A stretch of DNA of 11,102 bases, from assembly GCA_004376785.1 (NCBI GenBank), contig SOIY01000175.1, positions 1 through 11,102 on the forward strand, in the 5' to 3' direction. The stretch is from Candidatus Stahliibacteriota bacterium (lineage in GTDB: Bacteria > Hydrothermota > Tepidihabitantia > SM23-42). The notes below the pieces were generated by a model. That model saw only the letters and a list, made by a program, of their open reading frames with translations, did no database searches and had not been told where the DNA came from. A program made the position numbers and the translations under genes. Positions 5,793 to 11,102 of the stretch are shown piece after piece. Within the stretch, counting starts at the first letter, position 1, and each line of letters starts with the position of its first letter.

Positions 5793-6416
5793 ATGTTTCC
5801 GATTATGCTGCTGTCTTTATTAGTCCTACAATATAGCCCATTGAATATTGATATCTGGGTTGATAAAGAAGAGGCAATATACTATACAACTGAGAATCTC
5901 AAGATCTTTTTCCGAACAGATCAGGACTGCTATGTTGCAGTGTATGACATCGAAGTGGGGGGAAGAGAGTATCTTCTCTTCCCCCTTGAGGGTGAAAATG
6001 GCTGGGTTGAGGCTGGAAAGACATATGAATTGCCTACGAAAACAGCTGATTATGATTATGTTATTAGCGGTCCAGAGGGTATTGAGACAATTGTTGTTGT
6101 AGGTTCGAGAGAAAGATTACCCGGGCTCAATGACGAAGGGCCGGATGTGGTAAGAGAAGCCATTGAGATTTTTGTGAAAGAACCTGAGCCCGGTAAACTC
6201 AGAATTATATCCACACCAGATAATTGTCGAATATATATATCTGAAGCAGAATATGGTGATCAGGAATATATCGGCGAGGCACCGCGAACTATTGTCCTGA
6301 GACCAGGTGAATATATTGTTAAGATTAAGAAATCGGGCTATCGAACCCTGACCAGAAAAATCTGGCTTGAACCTGGAGAACGAAGAAGAATTTTCGTCAA
6401 ACTTAAACCGTATTGA
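5793..6416 (+). CDS. DUF4384 + PEGA domain exported protein
   Basis: A 207-aa protein. A short hydrophobic N-terminus (MFPIMLLSLLVLQYS) acts as a signal or anchor, though it lacks the usual Lys/Arg. Residues 18-105 match DUF4384: IDIWVDKEEAIYYTTENLKIFFRTDQDCYVAVYDIEVGGREYLLFP, then GKTYELPTKTADYDYVISGPEGIETIVVV. Residues 134-207 are a PEGA domain: GKLRIISTPDNCRIYIS, YIGEAPRTIVLRPGEYIVKIKKSGYRTLTRKIWLEPGERRRIFVKLK. Both modules are small beta-rich folds typical of surface or periplasmic proteins; PEGA domains are often found in envelope proteins that contact cell-wall or S-layer components. The start lies two bases after the previous stop, with AAGAGGT supplied by the end of that gene, indicating translational coupling. 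Codons 56-64 carry a perfect 11-bp hairpin. The molecular function is not known. Confidence 0.9.
   Translation: MFPIMLLSLLVLQYSPLNIDIWVDKEEAIYYTTENLKIFFRTDQDCYVAVYDIEVGGREYLLFPLEGENGWVEAGKTYELPTKTADYDYVISGPEGIETIVVVGSRERLPGLNDEGPDVVREAIEIFVKEPEPGKLRIISTPDNCRIYISEAEYGDQEYIGEAPRTIVLRPGEYIVKIKKSGYRTLTRKIWLEPGERRRIFVKLKPY
5958..5985. repeat. Perfect 11-bp hairpin inside the DUF4384/PEGA gene
   Basis: GGGGGAAGAGA (5958-5968), loop GTATCT, TCTCTTCCCCC (5975-5985). It is unusually GC-strong for this AT-rich gene and lies within the codons for GGREYLLFP. No U-tract follows, so it is not a standard terminator. It may affect mRNA stability or elongation, or be a chance result of the codons. Confidence 0.7.
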
Positions 6417-6453
6417 CATAATGAATAATTTCTTTATAATTAAAGGAGTAGAA

Positions 6454-6807
6454 ATGAAGAGATTTATAATACTAATCTTTTTTGCAAGTCTGTTGTTCGC
6501 GGTAAAACCAGTGCCGCGAATCAAAAAGGCAAATAATGATAAAGGATCAGTAGTGAAAACTGAAAAGATAGCCGAACACAAGAAACAGAATAGTTATGAA
6601 AACAAGGCAAAGATTAAAAAGGATGATTTTATAGATACTGATTCAAATGGTGTAAATGACCAGCGTGAGGATGATCTTCAGAAGATAAAACAATTAAAGA
6701 CAAAACACAAAGATTTATTAAAAAAGAATAGCAGCGGAAAAAAAGAGAAGATTAACAAAACCAGCACACAAAAATCGAGTAAATCTACAAAAAAGAGAAC
6801 TAAATAA
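6454..6807 (+). CDS. Small secreted Lys-rich protein with one EF-hand/TSP3-type calcium loop
   Basis: The frame is open from 6367, but the start is taken at 6454 because AAAGGAG (6442-6448) precedes it and the product then begins with a clean signal peptide (MKRFIILIFFASLLFA). The 29 extra upstream residues would overlap the previous gene. The resulting 117-aa protein is strongly basic (Lys-rich) outside one acidic motif at residues 58-74, DFIDTDSNGVNDQREDD. That motif has the calcium-loop spacing D61-x-D63-x-N65-G66-x-x-D69-x-x-E72 seen in thrombospondin type 3/EF-hand-like repeats. A Lys/Ser/Thr tail (KTSTQKSSKSTKKRTK) resembles the low-complexity tail of the Trp/Tyr-rich protein two genes upstream. 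It is the last gene of the sigma-54 operon. The role is unknown; a calcium-bound, surface-associated protein is inferred. Confidence 0.8.
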   Translation: MKRFIILIFFASLLFAVKPVPRIKKANNDKGSVVKTEKIAEHKKQNSYENKAKIKKDDFIDTDSNGVNDQREDDLQKIKQLKTKHKDLLKKNSSGKKEKINKTSTQKSSKSTKKRTK

Positions 6808-6839
6808 TTATATATTTAATTAAAATAGACTACAGTTCG

Positions 6840-6873
6840 GTCATTACGAGGGACGAAGTCCCGAAGCAATGAC
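6840..6873. repeat. Inverted, hairpin-forming variant of the interspersed repeat
   Basis: GTCATT (6840-6845) pairs with AATGAC (6868-6873) and an inner GGGAC-GAA-GTCCC (6850-6862) forms a second stem. The left end matches the reverse complement of the repeat unit at 6894-6963, so this is a diverged opposite-orientation copy. It could also help end the upstream operon, although no clear T-run follows. Confidence 0.7.
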
Positions 6874-6893
6874 AAAAGCGAACTCAAACATAG

Positions 6894-6963
6894 GAGATTG
6901 CTTCGCTATCGCTCGCAATGACAGGTGGGCAGTGAGATTGCTTCGCTATCGCTCGCAATGACA
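6894..6963. repeat. Two direct copies of a 30-bp interspersed repeat
   Basis: Identical 30-bp units at 6894-6923 and 6934-6963 (GAGATTGCTTCGCTATCGCT, then CGCAATGACA), 40 bp apart start to start. A 17-bp direct repeat GCAATGACAAAAGCGAA at 6866-6882 and 6955-6971 brackets the array. Such units are familiar as intergenic dispersed repeats in many uncultivated bacterial genomes. The region between the convergent genes (6808-7059) otherwise holds only AT-rich spacer. Confidence 0.88.
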
Positions 6964-7040
6964 AAAGCGAATTAACTTTTTGGGAACACAATTTTTCGAC
7001 TTTTGAATTATAAATTACACTAATCCTTGATGTTCGCTTT

Positions 7041-7059
7041 AATTCGATTCATTCGAATT
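7041..7059. terminator. AT-rich dyad at the 3' end of the minus-strand operon
   Basis: AATTCGA-TTCAT-TCGAATT, a perfect 7-bp inverted repeat starting on the base after the oxidoreductase stop codon. It is weak in GC and lacks a distinct U-tract, so calling it a terminator is tentative and based mainly on its position between convergent genes. Confidence 0.35.
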
Positions 7060-8202
7060 TCAAAATAGAAGGCCAAAACCTATATAGAATAATCGTGGTG
7101 ATGAAAAAACGATTTCTTTTACTAAATGGTACATATTAATATGACCTATTCTTTTTCCTTCATAAACTTTTTTTCCAATCTTAAAGATTTCATTATATTC
7201 TTTATCAGTCAATTTTAAATAAGCCTTTCTTATCCTGTGGTGAAATTTTATCTCCTTTAAAATTTCTTTTTTTATCTCTGCTTCAAAATAATCTTTTTTA
7301 CCTTTCAATCGTAAAACAGCATTTCTTCCAGCAATGATACCTGATTTTACGGCATTGGCAATACCTGCTCCATTCAACGGATTAACAAATCGAGCTGCAT
7401 CACCGGCAAGGAAGAAATTTTTACCAGAAAATCGTTTTAGGAGCGTTGCCGGTACACCACCAAACCTCTTTTCTGTTATTTTACCATTAGCAAATTCCTT
7501 TTTAACCCACTTATCAAGAAAATGTATTGCTTTTTTCTTCGTCTTTACGGGTGATATGCCTAATCCGATATTAGCCGAATTGTCCGATTTTGGAAATATC
7601 CACGCATAACCGCCAGGTGCATATTCATCGCCAATTATAAGATGGGTGTATTGCGATTCAATCTTTATTCCTTCGATTAAATACTGCGCACATACCACAA
7701 TATCATTCAAATTCAATCTTGTATTAATGCCCATCCATTTTCCAACATTAGAAGCAATACCATCGGCACCAATCAGAAACTTAAATTTATATCTTTTTTC
7801 CTCATTGGATTCATTTACAATGACTTCATCGTTTTCTATATTGATTGCTTTGGCTGATGTTTTTATTACAGTGCCTTGTGCCTTAGCCATGTTTGCAAGT
7901 GCTGCATCGAATATTTTACGATCTAAAATCCAGCCACATTCGGGAAATTCCATCTTAAATTCTTCACCATCTGGTCCACGAATGATTGAACCGAATAAAT
8001 TCCGAGATATCCATTCGGGTTTGATATCTAAGTAATCTTTTATTGTGCTTTTTGATAATCCTTCTGCACATACAACCGGAATTCCTATCTTGGGGTGTTC
8101 TTCTAATAATAAAACAGAGATGTTTTCTTTAGCTGCGGTAAATGCCGCAGCACTACCTGCGGGTCCGGCACCAATAATGATTAAATCAAAATTATTAGAC
8201 AT
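7060..8202 (-). CDS. Geranylgeranyl reductase family FAD-dependent oxidoreductase
   Basis: A 380-aa flavoprotein related to geranylgeranyl/digeranylgeranylglycerophospholipid reductases, which saturate isoprenoid double bonds. It has the N-terminal Rossmann motif DLIIIGAGPAGSAAA (6-20; G11, G13, G16), the PxxC motif PVVCAEG (42-48), LIGADG (143-148), the family's substrate-face motif YAWIFPK (199-205) followed by ANIGLGI, and the second FAD motif FFLAGDAARFVNPLNGAGIANAVKSG (263-288). Length and motif order are complete. The substrate could be a menaquinone side chain, an undecaprenyl-type lipid or a glycerolipid; sequence alone does not decide. It is the last gene of the uppS operon, 18 bp after rarA, and I see no convincing Shine-Dalgarno (ATCACCATTATACATATG), so the start rests on the Rossmann N-terminus. 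Confidence 0.92.
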   Translation of the reverse strand: MSNNFDLIIIGAGPAGSAAAFTAAKENISVLLLEEHPKIGIPVVCAEGLSKSTIKDYLDIKPEWISRNLFGSIIRGPDGEEFKMEFPECGWILDRKIFDAALANMAKAQGTVIKTSAKAINIENDEVIVNESNEEKRYKFKFLIGADGIASNVGKWMGINTRLNLNDIVVCAQYLIEGIKIESQYTHLIIGDEYAPGGYAWIFPKSDNSANIGLGISPVKTKKKAIHFLDKWVKKEFANGKITEKRFGGVPATLLKRFSGKNFFLAGDAARFVNPLNGAGIANAVKSGIIAGRNAVLRLKGKKDYFEAEIKKEILKEIKFHHRIRKAYLKLTDKEYNEIFKIGKKVYEGKRIGHINMYHLVKEIVFSSPRLFYIGFGLLF

Positions 8203-8220
8203 ATGTATAATGGTGATTTA

Positions 8221-9429
8221 TTATTTGCCCTTAAGGTATTTTCGTTTTTTCAGACTCTTTGGCATATAATCCTGTTCAACCTTTGCATCAGGGTAGTTGT
8301 GGGGATATTTGTATCCTTTTCCATAGCCGAGCTTTTTCATTAAAGGCGTTGGTGCATTGCGGATATGCATGGGAACTGGTTCAGCCAGTGTCTTCAAGGC
8401 ATCTTCCTTTGCTTGTTCATATGCCAGGTAGATCTCATTGCTCTTTGGTACCTTTGCAAGATATACTACACATTCTGCCAGAGCCAAATCGCCTTCTGGC
8501 CTGCCTATGAAATCTACAGCATCCTTTGCCGCAATTGCTACGACAAGTGCCTGAGGGTCAGCAGCACCAATGTCTTCAACTGCAAAACGTACCAATCTTC
8601 GTGCAATGTATAAAGGATCTTCACCTGCCTCGAGCATCCGCGCCAACCAGTATAAACCAGCGTCTGGGTCAGAACCCCTTAATGACTTGTGCAATGCTGA
8701 GATTATATTATAATGTTCCTCACCTTGTTTATCATATTTTAATGCCTTTTTCTGAACAACATCTTCAACAGTTCTTAGATCGATAATTTTTTCCCTGGAT
8801 GCCAAACTTGACAATTCGAGTGCATTCAAAGCTACTCTTGCGTCGCCATCAGAAATATTGGCAATAAAATCCAATGCCTCAGGGGTTAACTCAAATTTAC
8901 CTGCAAATCCTTTTTCAGATGCCAATGCTCTTTTTATAATTTTTTTCATGTCCTTGAAAGTTAAAGGATTAATCATGTAGACCTTTACGCGCGAAAGAAG
9001 ACTGGAATTTAATTCGAATGACGGGTTTTCAGTGGTCGCTCCAATCAGAATGATTATTCCTTTTTCAACGTATGGTAAAAATGCATCCTGCTGAGCTTTG
9101 TTAAAACGGTGAATTTCATCAATAAATATTATTGTATCTCGATTATATAATTTCTTACATTTTTCTGATTGTTGCATATGCTTTTTTATTTCTACAATGC
9201 CGCTTGTGGCGGCAGAGAATGAGGTAAAATCGGCAGAGAATTTTTTTGCAAAAAGTCGTGCAATCGTTGTTTTGCCACTGCCTGGTGGTCCGAAAAGAAT
9301 CATTGAGAATAATCGACCTTTCTCAACCTGTTTTGTAATTGGGCAACCGGGCCCTAAGAGATGTTCTTGACCAAGAACATCTTCAAAATTTTCTGGTCTT
9401 ACTCTGTCGGCAAGTGGTGTTTTATCCAT
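8221..9429 (-). CDS. rarA: RarA/MgsA-type AAA+ replication-associated recombination ATPase
   Basis: A 402-aa clamp-loader-like AAA+ ATPase that acts at stalled replication forks and with single-stranded DNA-binding protein. Visible are the N-terminal LADRVRPENFEDVLGQEHLLG (6-26), Walker A GPPGSGKT (47-54), Walker B IFIDEIHRFNKAQQDAFLP (101-119), sensor 1 GATTENPSFELNSSLLSRV (130-148) with the Arg finger in SSLLSR, then the C-terminal RarA domains including ALHKSLRGSDPDAGLYWLARMLEAGEDPLYIARRL and the conserved PVPMHIRNAPT. Length is slightly below E. coli RarA (447). It sits 9 bp after cdsA with no recognisable Shine-Dalgarno (TAATCCACAAACATG), so translation may depend on coupling. A DNA-repair gene inside a lipid gene operon is not functionally obvious. 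Confidence 0.96.
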   Translation of the reverse strand: MDKTPLADRVRPENFEDVLGQEHLLGPGCPITKQVEKGRLFSMILFGPPGSGKTTIARLFAKKFSADFTSFSAATSGIVEIKKHMQQSEKCKKLYNRDTIIFIDEIHRFNKAQQDAFLPYVEKGIIILIGATTENPSFELNSSLLSRVKVYMINPLTFKDMKKIIKRALASEKGFAGKFELTPEALDFIANISDGDARVALNALELSSLASREKIIDLRTVEDVVQKKALKYDKQGEEHYNIISALHKSLRGSDPDAGLYWLARMLEAGEDPLYIARRLVRFAVEDIGAADPQALVVAIAAKDAVDFIGRPEGDLALAECVVYLAKVPKSNEIYLAYEQAKEDALKTLAEPVPMHIRNAPTPLMKKLGYGKGYKYPHNYPDAKVEQDYMPKSLKKRKYLKGK

Positions 9430-9438
9430 GTTTGTGGA

Positions 9439-10245
9439 TTATTGTTGCAAAATTAAATATAAGTAGAAGAATGGGATAGAAAAGATCAATGAATCTAAAC
9501 GATCTAAAAACCCTCCATGTCCAGGAAAGATCTTTGATGCATCTTTGAGACCAACCTCGCGCTTCATTCCTGATTCAAATAGATCACCGATTGTACCCAT
9601 GGCACCGATCCCCAATGTTATTAATATTACATCTAAATAATTGAACGAAGTTATCCATAGTTTGCTCAATAATAAAGCAAAGGGAAATGTTAAAGGAAAG
9701 GCAAGAAGTGTACCTTCCCATGTTTTTTTTGGACTCACATTTTTTGCTAATTTATGTTTGCCAAATCTTGAACCTGTAAGATATGCAAAGGTATCATAAA
9801 GCCAGGTTAATATCAAGGGCACAAGGGCAATACCAAAACCCATTTTCCTCAGGGGAATAAGTGACGAGGGAAGCAGAGATATGTAAATAATGCCAAATAT
9901 TACTGCTGACGTTTCAGCCAAAAAATTGGGCTTGCGACGCGAACCCGGGAATCTCATTGTTGATAATAGACAGACAAAGAAAAAGAAAATGGAGAATGGC
10001 AGAAAAAGAGGGACTTCATAATAGATAAGTAAAGGTATTGAATATGCGGGTAAAAACACTGCAAGTGTATGGGGATATATGTCTTTGCGATGCCAGAATC
10101 TGAGGTATTCGTTAGTCGCAAAGGTTATAAAAAATAACAATAATATGGGCAATAGTATATTGTTAATCCAAAGGCAAAGGATTGTAACAGCAACGAGTAT
10201 GATTCCTGTTAATATTCTTTTTGGTAATTCTTTAGACACGTCCAA
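9439..10245 (-). CDS. cdsA: Phosphatidate cytidylyltransferase (CDP-diglyceride synthase)
   Basis: A 268-aa integral membrane enzyme that converts phosphatidate and CTP to CDP-diacylglycerol, the precursor of most phospholipids. There are multiple hydrophobic helices (about 11-44, 60-95, 111-133, 136-157, 178-197, 203-222, 252-266). The CdsA signature is intact at 225-251: SGMKREVGLKDASKIFPGHGGFLDRLD. The conserved TWLYDTFAYLTGSRFGKHKLAKNVSPKKTWEG is at 147-178. The start codon is TTG at 10245, supported by GAGGGAG (10259-10253) seven bases upstream and by the lack of an ATG before the first membrane helix. It overlaps the end of uppS by 14 bp. The uppS-cdsA order is the common bacterial arrangement, feeding cell-wall lipid carrier and phospholipid synthesis together. 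Confidence 0.95.
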   Translation of the reverse strand: MDVSKELPKRILTGIILVAVTILCLWINNILLPILLLFFITFATNEYLRFWHRKDIYPHTLAVFLPAYSIPLLIYYEVPLFLPFSIFFFFVCLLSTMRFPGSRRKPNFLAETSAVIFGIIYISLLPSSLIPLRKMGFGIALVPLILTWLYDTFAYLTGSRFGKHKLAKNVSPKKTWEGTLLAFPLTFPFALLLSKLWITSFNYLDVILITLGIGAMGTIGDLFESGMKREVGLKDASKIFPGHGGFLDRLDSLIFSIPFFYLYLILQQ

Positions 10246-10936
10246 AAAGACGCTCCCTCTTTTTAAATTCGTCTATTGCTTTGATAAATTCATTTTCTCT
10301 AAAGTCAGGCCACAGTGTTTTTGTGAAATATATTTCAGAATAGGCAATCTGCCAGAGTAGAAAATTTGAGATTCTTTCTCTATTTTCAGCCCCTGTTCTT
10401 ATTAAAAAATCAGGGGCTGGTAAAGTAGGATCATACAAAAAATCAGCAAATTTTTCTTCATCGAGGTTATCAATCTCTAAATGTTTATCCCGGTCTTGTT
10501 TTATGATTTTCTTTACAGCATCAACAATTTCACTGCGCCCGCCATAGTTTAGGCACAATGTCAAAACAAGTCCGTCATTATTTCTGGTAAGAGTTAAGGA
10601 ATGATCCAGAGCTTTTACTGCACCAGGATATAGAGCATCCAATCTGCCGATCGCATTTATTCGTACTCTATTTTTATGGAGTTCAGGTGTTTCTTTCACA
10701 AGCATCTCCTTAAGCATTTTCATGAGGGCTTTTACTTCTCTTTCTGGCCTTTGCCAGTTTTCCGTTGAAAACGTATAAAGGGTTAAAAACTTTATCCCCA
10801 TTTTCTGTGATGCTTTTACAATTACACGTACTGACTCAACGCCTTGACGGTGGCCAATAACCCGCAGCAATCCCCGTTTTTTTGCCCATCTACCATTGCC
10901 ATCCATAATAATTGCCACATGTTTAACCTTTAGCAT
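10232..10936 (-). CDS. uppS: Undecaprenyl (polyprenyl) diphosphate synthase, cis-isoprenyl transferase
   Basis: A 234-aa cytosolic/peripheral enzyme that condenses farnesyl diphosphate with isopentenyl diphosphates to the C55 carrier lipid for peptidoglycan and other cell-surface polymers. It has HVAIIMDGNGRWAKKRG (6-22) with catalytic Asp12, GHRQGVESVR (28-37), LTLYTFSTENWQRPEREV (51-68), LNYGGRSEI (129-137), PDFLIRTGAENRERISNFLLWQIAYSEIYFT (175-205) and WPDF (209-212). Compared with the usual RTxGExRISNF, the diphosphate-binding loop here reads RTGAENRERISNF, two residues longer. No Shine-Dalgarno precedes the ATG. Instead a consensus promoter ends five bases before it, so a leaderless mRNA is predicted. 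First gene of the operon uppS-cdsA-rarA-reductase. Confidence 0.96.
   Translation of the reverse strand: MLKVKHVAIIMDGNGRWAKKRGLLRVIGHRQGVESVRVIVKASQKMGIKFLTLYTFSTENWQRPEREVKALMKMLKEMLVKETPELHKNRVRINAIGRLDALYPGAVKALDHSLTLTRNNDGLVLTLCLNYGGRSEIVDAVKKIIKQDRDKHLEIDNLDEEKFADFLYDPTLPAPDFLIRTGAENRERISNFLLWQIAYSEIYFTKTLWPDFRENEFIKAIDEFKKRERLFGRV
10253..10259 (-). promoter_or_regulatory. Ribosome binding site that selects the cdsA TTG start
   Basis: The minus strand reads GAGGGAG, seven bases before TTG at 10245. It lies inside the last codons of uppS. The only other nearby candidate is a GTG two codons downstream at a longer spacing, so TTG is preferred. Confidence 0.7.
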
Positions 10937-10941
10937 AATGT

Positions 10942-10969
10942 ATTATATCTTCAAACACAGTCTTGTCAA
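10942..10969 (-). promoter_or_regulatory. Consensus sigma-70-type promoter of the uppS operon, leaderless
   Basis: On the minus strand TTGACA (10969-10964), 16-bp spacer, TATAAT (10947-10942): both hexamers are perfect consensus. Only ACATT separates the -10 from the ATG at 10936, so transcription should begin at or within one base of the start codon. Confidence 0.87.
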
Positions 10970-10985
10970 CGTTCTGTTTTAAGCA

Positions 10986-11025
10986 ATCACAGAGATTTCT
11001 GAAAAAGACCAGAAATCTCTGTGAT
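10986..11025. repeat. Perfect 16-bp inverted repeat upstream of the uppS promoter
   Basis: ATCACAGAGATTTCTG (10986-11001), loop AAAAAGAC, CAGAAATCTCTGTGAT (11010-11025). It shares the arm core AGAGATTTCTG with the palindrome at 2986-3016 and likewise stands just upstream of a -35 box (16 bp away). No T-run follows on either strand, so it does not look like an ordinary intrinsic terminator, although it could lie behind an upstream minus-strand gene beyond the window. The rest of 11026-11102 shows nothing I can support. Confidence 0.85.
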
Positions 11026-11102
11026 CTTTCTGTTATCACCGTAATCTTGAGAGCGATGAATACTTTTTCAGAGCTCTCGCGTAAAGTTCTTGACTTCTGT
11101 TA

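Noticed and set aside
6367..6453. Longer start for the calcium-loop protein
   Set aside because: It would overlap the PEGA gene and put 29 residues before a perfect signal peptide; AAAGGAG supports the ATG at 6454.
6894..6963. The two 30-bp repeats as a CRISPR array
   Set aside because: Only two units with a 10-bp gap, no cas genes, and the unit is a familiar dispersed intergenic repeat.
8203..8240. Separate promoter for the reductase gene (CATTAT shortly before the ATG)
   Set aside because: No acceptable -35 at the right spacing; co-transcription with rarA is simpler.
10914..11099. Minus-strand frame running through the uppS promoter and palindrome
   Set aside because: No good start codon or Shine-Dalgarno, and it would cross a consensus promoter and a perfect dyad.
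11036..11101. Possible C-terminal end of an upstream minus-strand gene (about 21 codons ending in TGA, ...ARALKKYSSLSRLR)
   Set aside because: Too short to recognise; another frame here is also open. It cannot be told from chance without the sequence beyond the window.

Overview
The window is AT-rich (roughly 38% GC by eye) and bacterial. It holds eleven confident protein genes, three sigma-70-type promoters, one sigma-54-type promoter and several repeat or palindrome elements. No tRNA, rRNA, CRISPR array or transposase gene was seen. The bacterial UppS/CdsA/RarA set, a GSI-alpha type glutamine synthetase, DUF4384/PEGA and FN3 secreted proteins, and short interspersed repeats of the 'GAGATTGCTTCGC...CGCAATGACA' kind suggest an uncultivated Gram-negative-like lineage, for example a WOR-3/Stahlbacteria or FCB-like candidate phylum. 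That assignment is inference from general resemblance only.

Left block (7-2928, minus strand): a two-gene operon. A 1-pyrroline-5-carboxylate dehydrogenase (makes glutamate) lies three bases upstream of a type I glutamine synthetase (uses glutamate). It is driven by a near-consensus promoter (TTGACT-16-TATAAT) with a leader of about 13 nt.

Divergent spacer and LEA gene (2929-3510): a 31-bp perfect palindrome sits between two back-to-back promoters. The right-hand promoter is placed so that transcription should begin at the ATG of a small LEA14/WHy-domain envelope protein, which would make that mRNA leaderless.

Central block (3511-6807, plus strand): first comes a spacer with a 15-bp inverted repeat enclosing four small hairpins, then GTGCA-type half-sites, then a consensus -24/-12 (sigma-54) promoter. 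Behind the promoter lie five closely spaced genes: an FN3 lipoprotein-like protein, an 85-aa protein faintly like FlgM, a signal-peptide protein with an extreme Trp/Tyr-rich domain and a Lys/Ser/Tyr-rich tail, a DUF4384+PEGA protein, and a small secreted Lys-rich protein with one EF-hand-like calcium loop. This looks like a sigma-54-controlled surface or envelope system and is the most novel part of the window.

Spacer 6808-7059: tandem and inverted copies of a short interspersed repeat between convergent genes.

Right block (7060-10936, minus strand): an operon uppS-cdsA-rarA-geranylgeranyl-reductase-like oxidoreductase. Three of the four genes concern isoprenoid or phospholipid metabolism and the fourth is a replication-repair ATPase. 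Its promoter is consensus (TTGACA-16-TATAAT) and again sits so close to the uppS ATG that the mRNA is predicted to be leaderless. A second copy of the palindrome core seen at 2986-3016 lies just upstream of this promoter.
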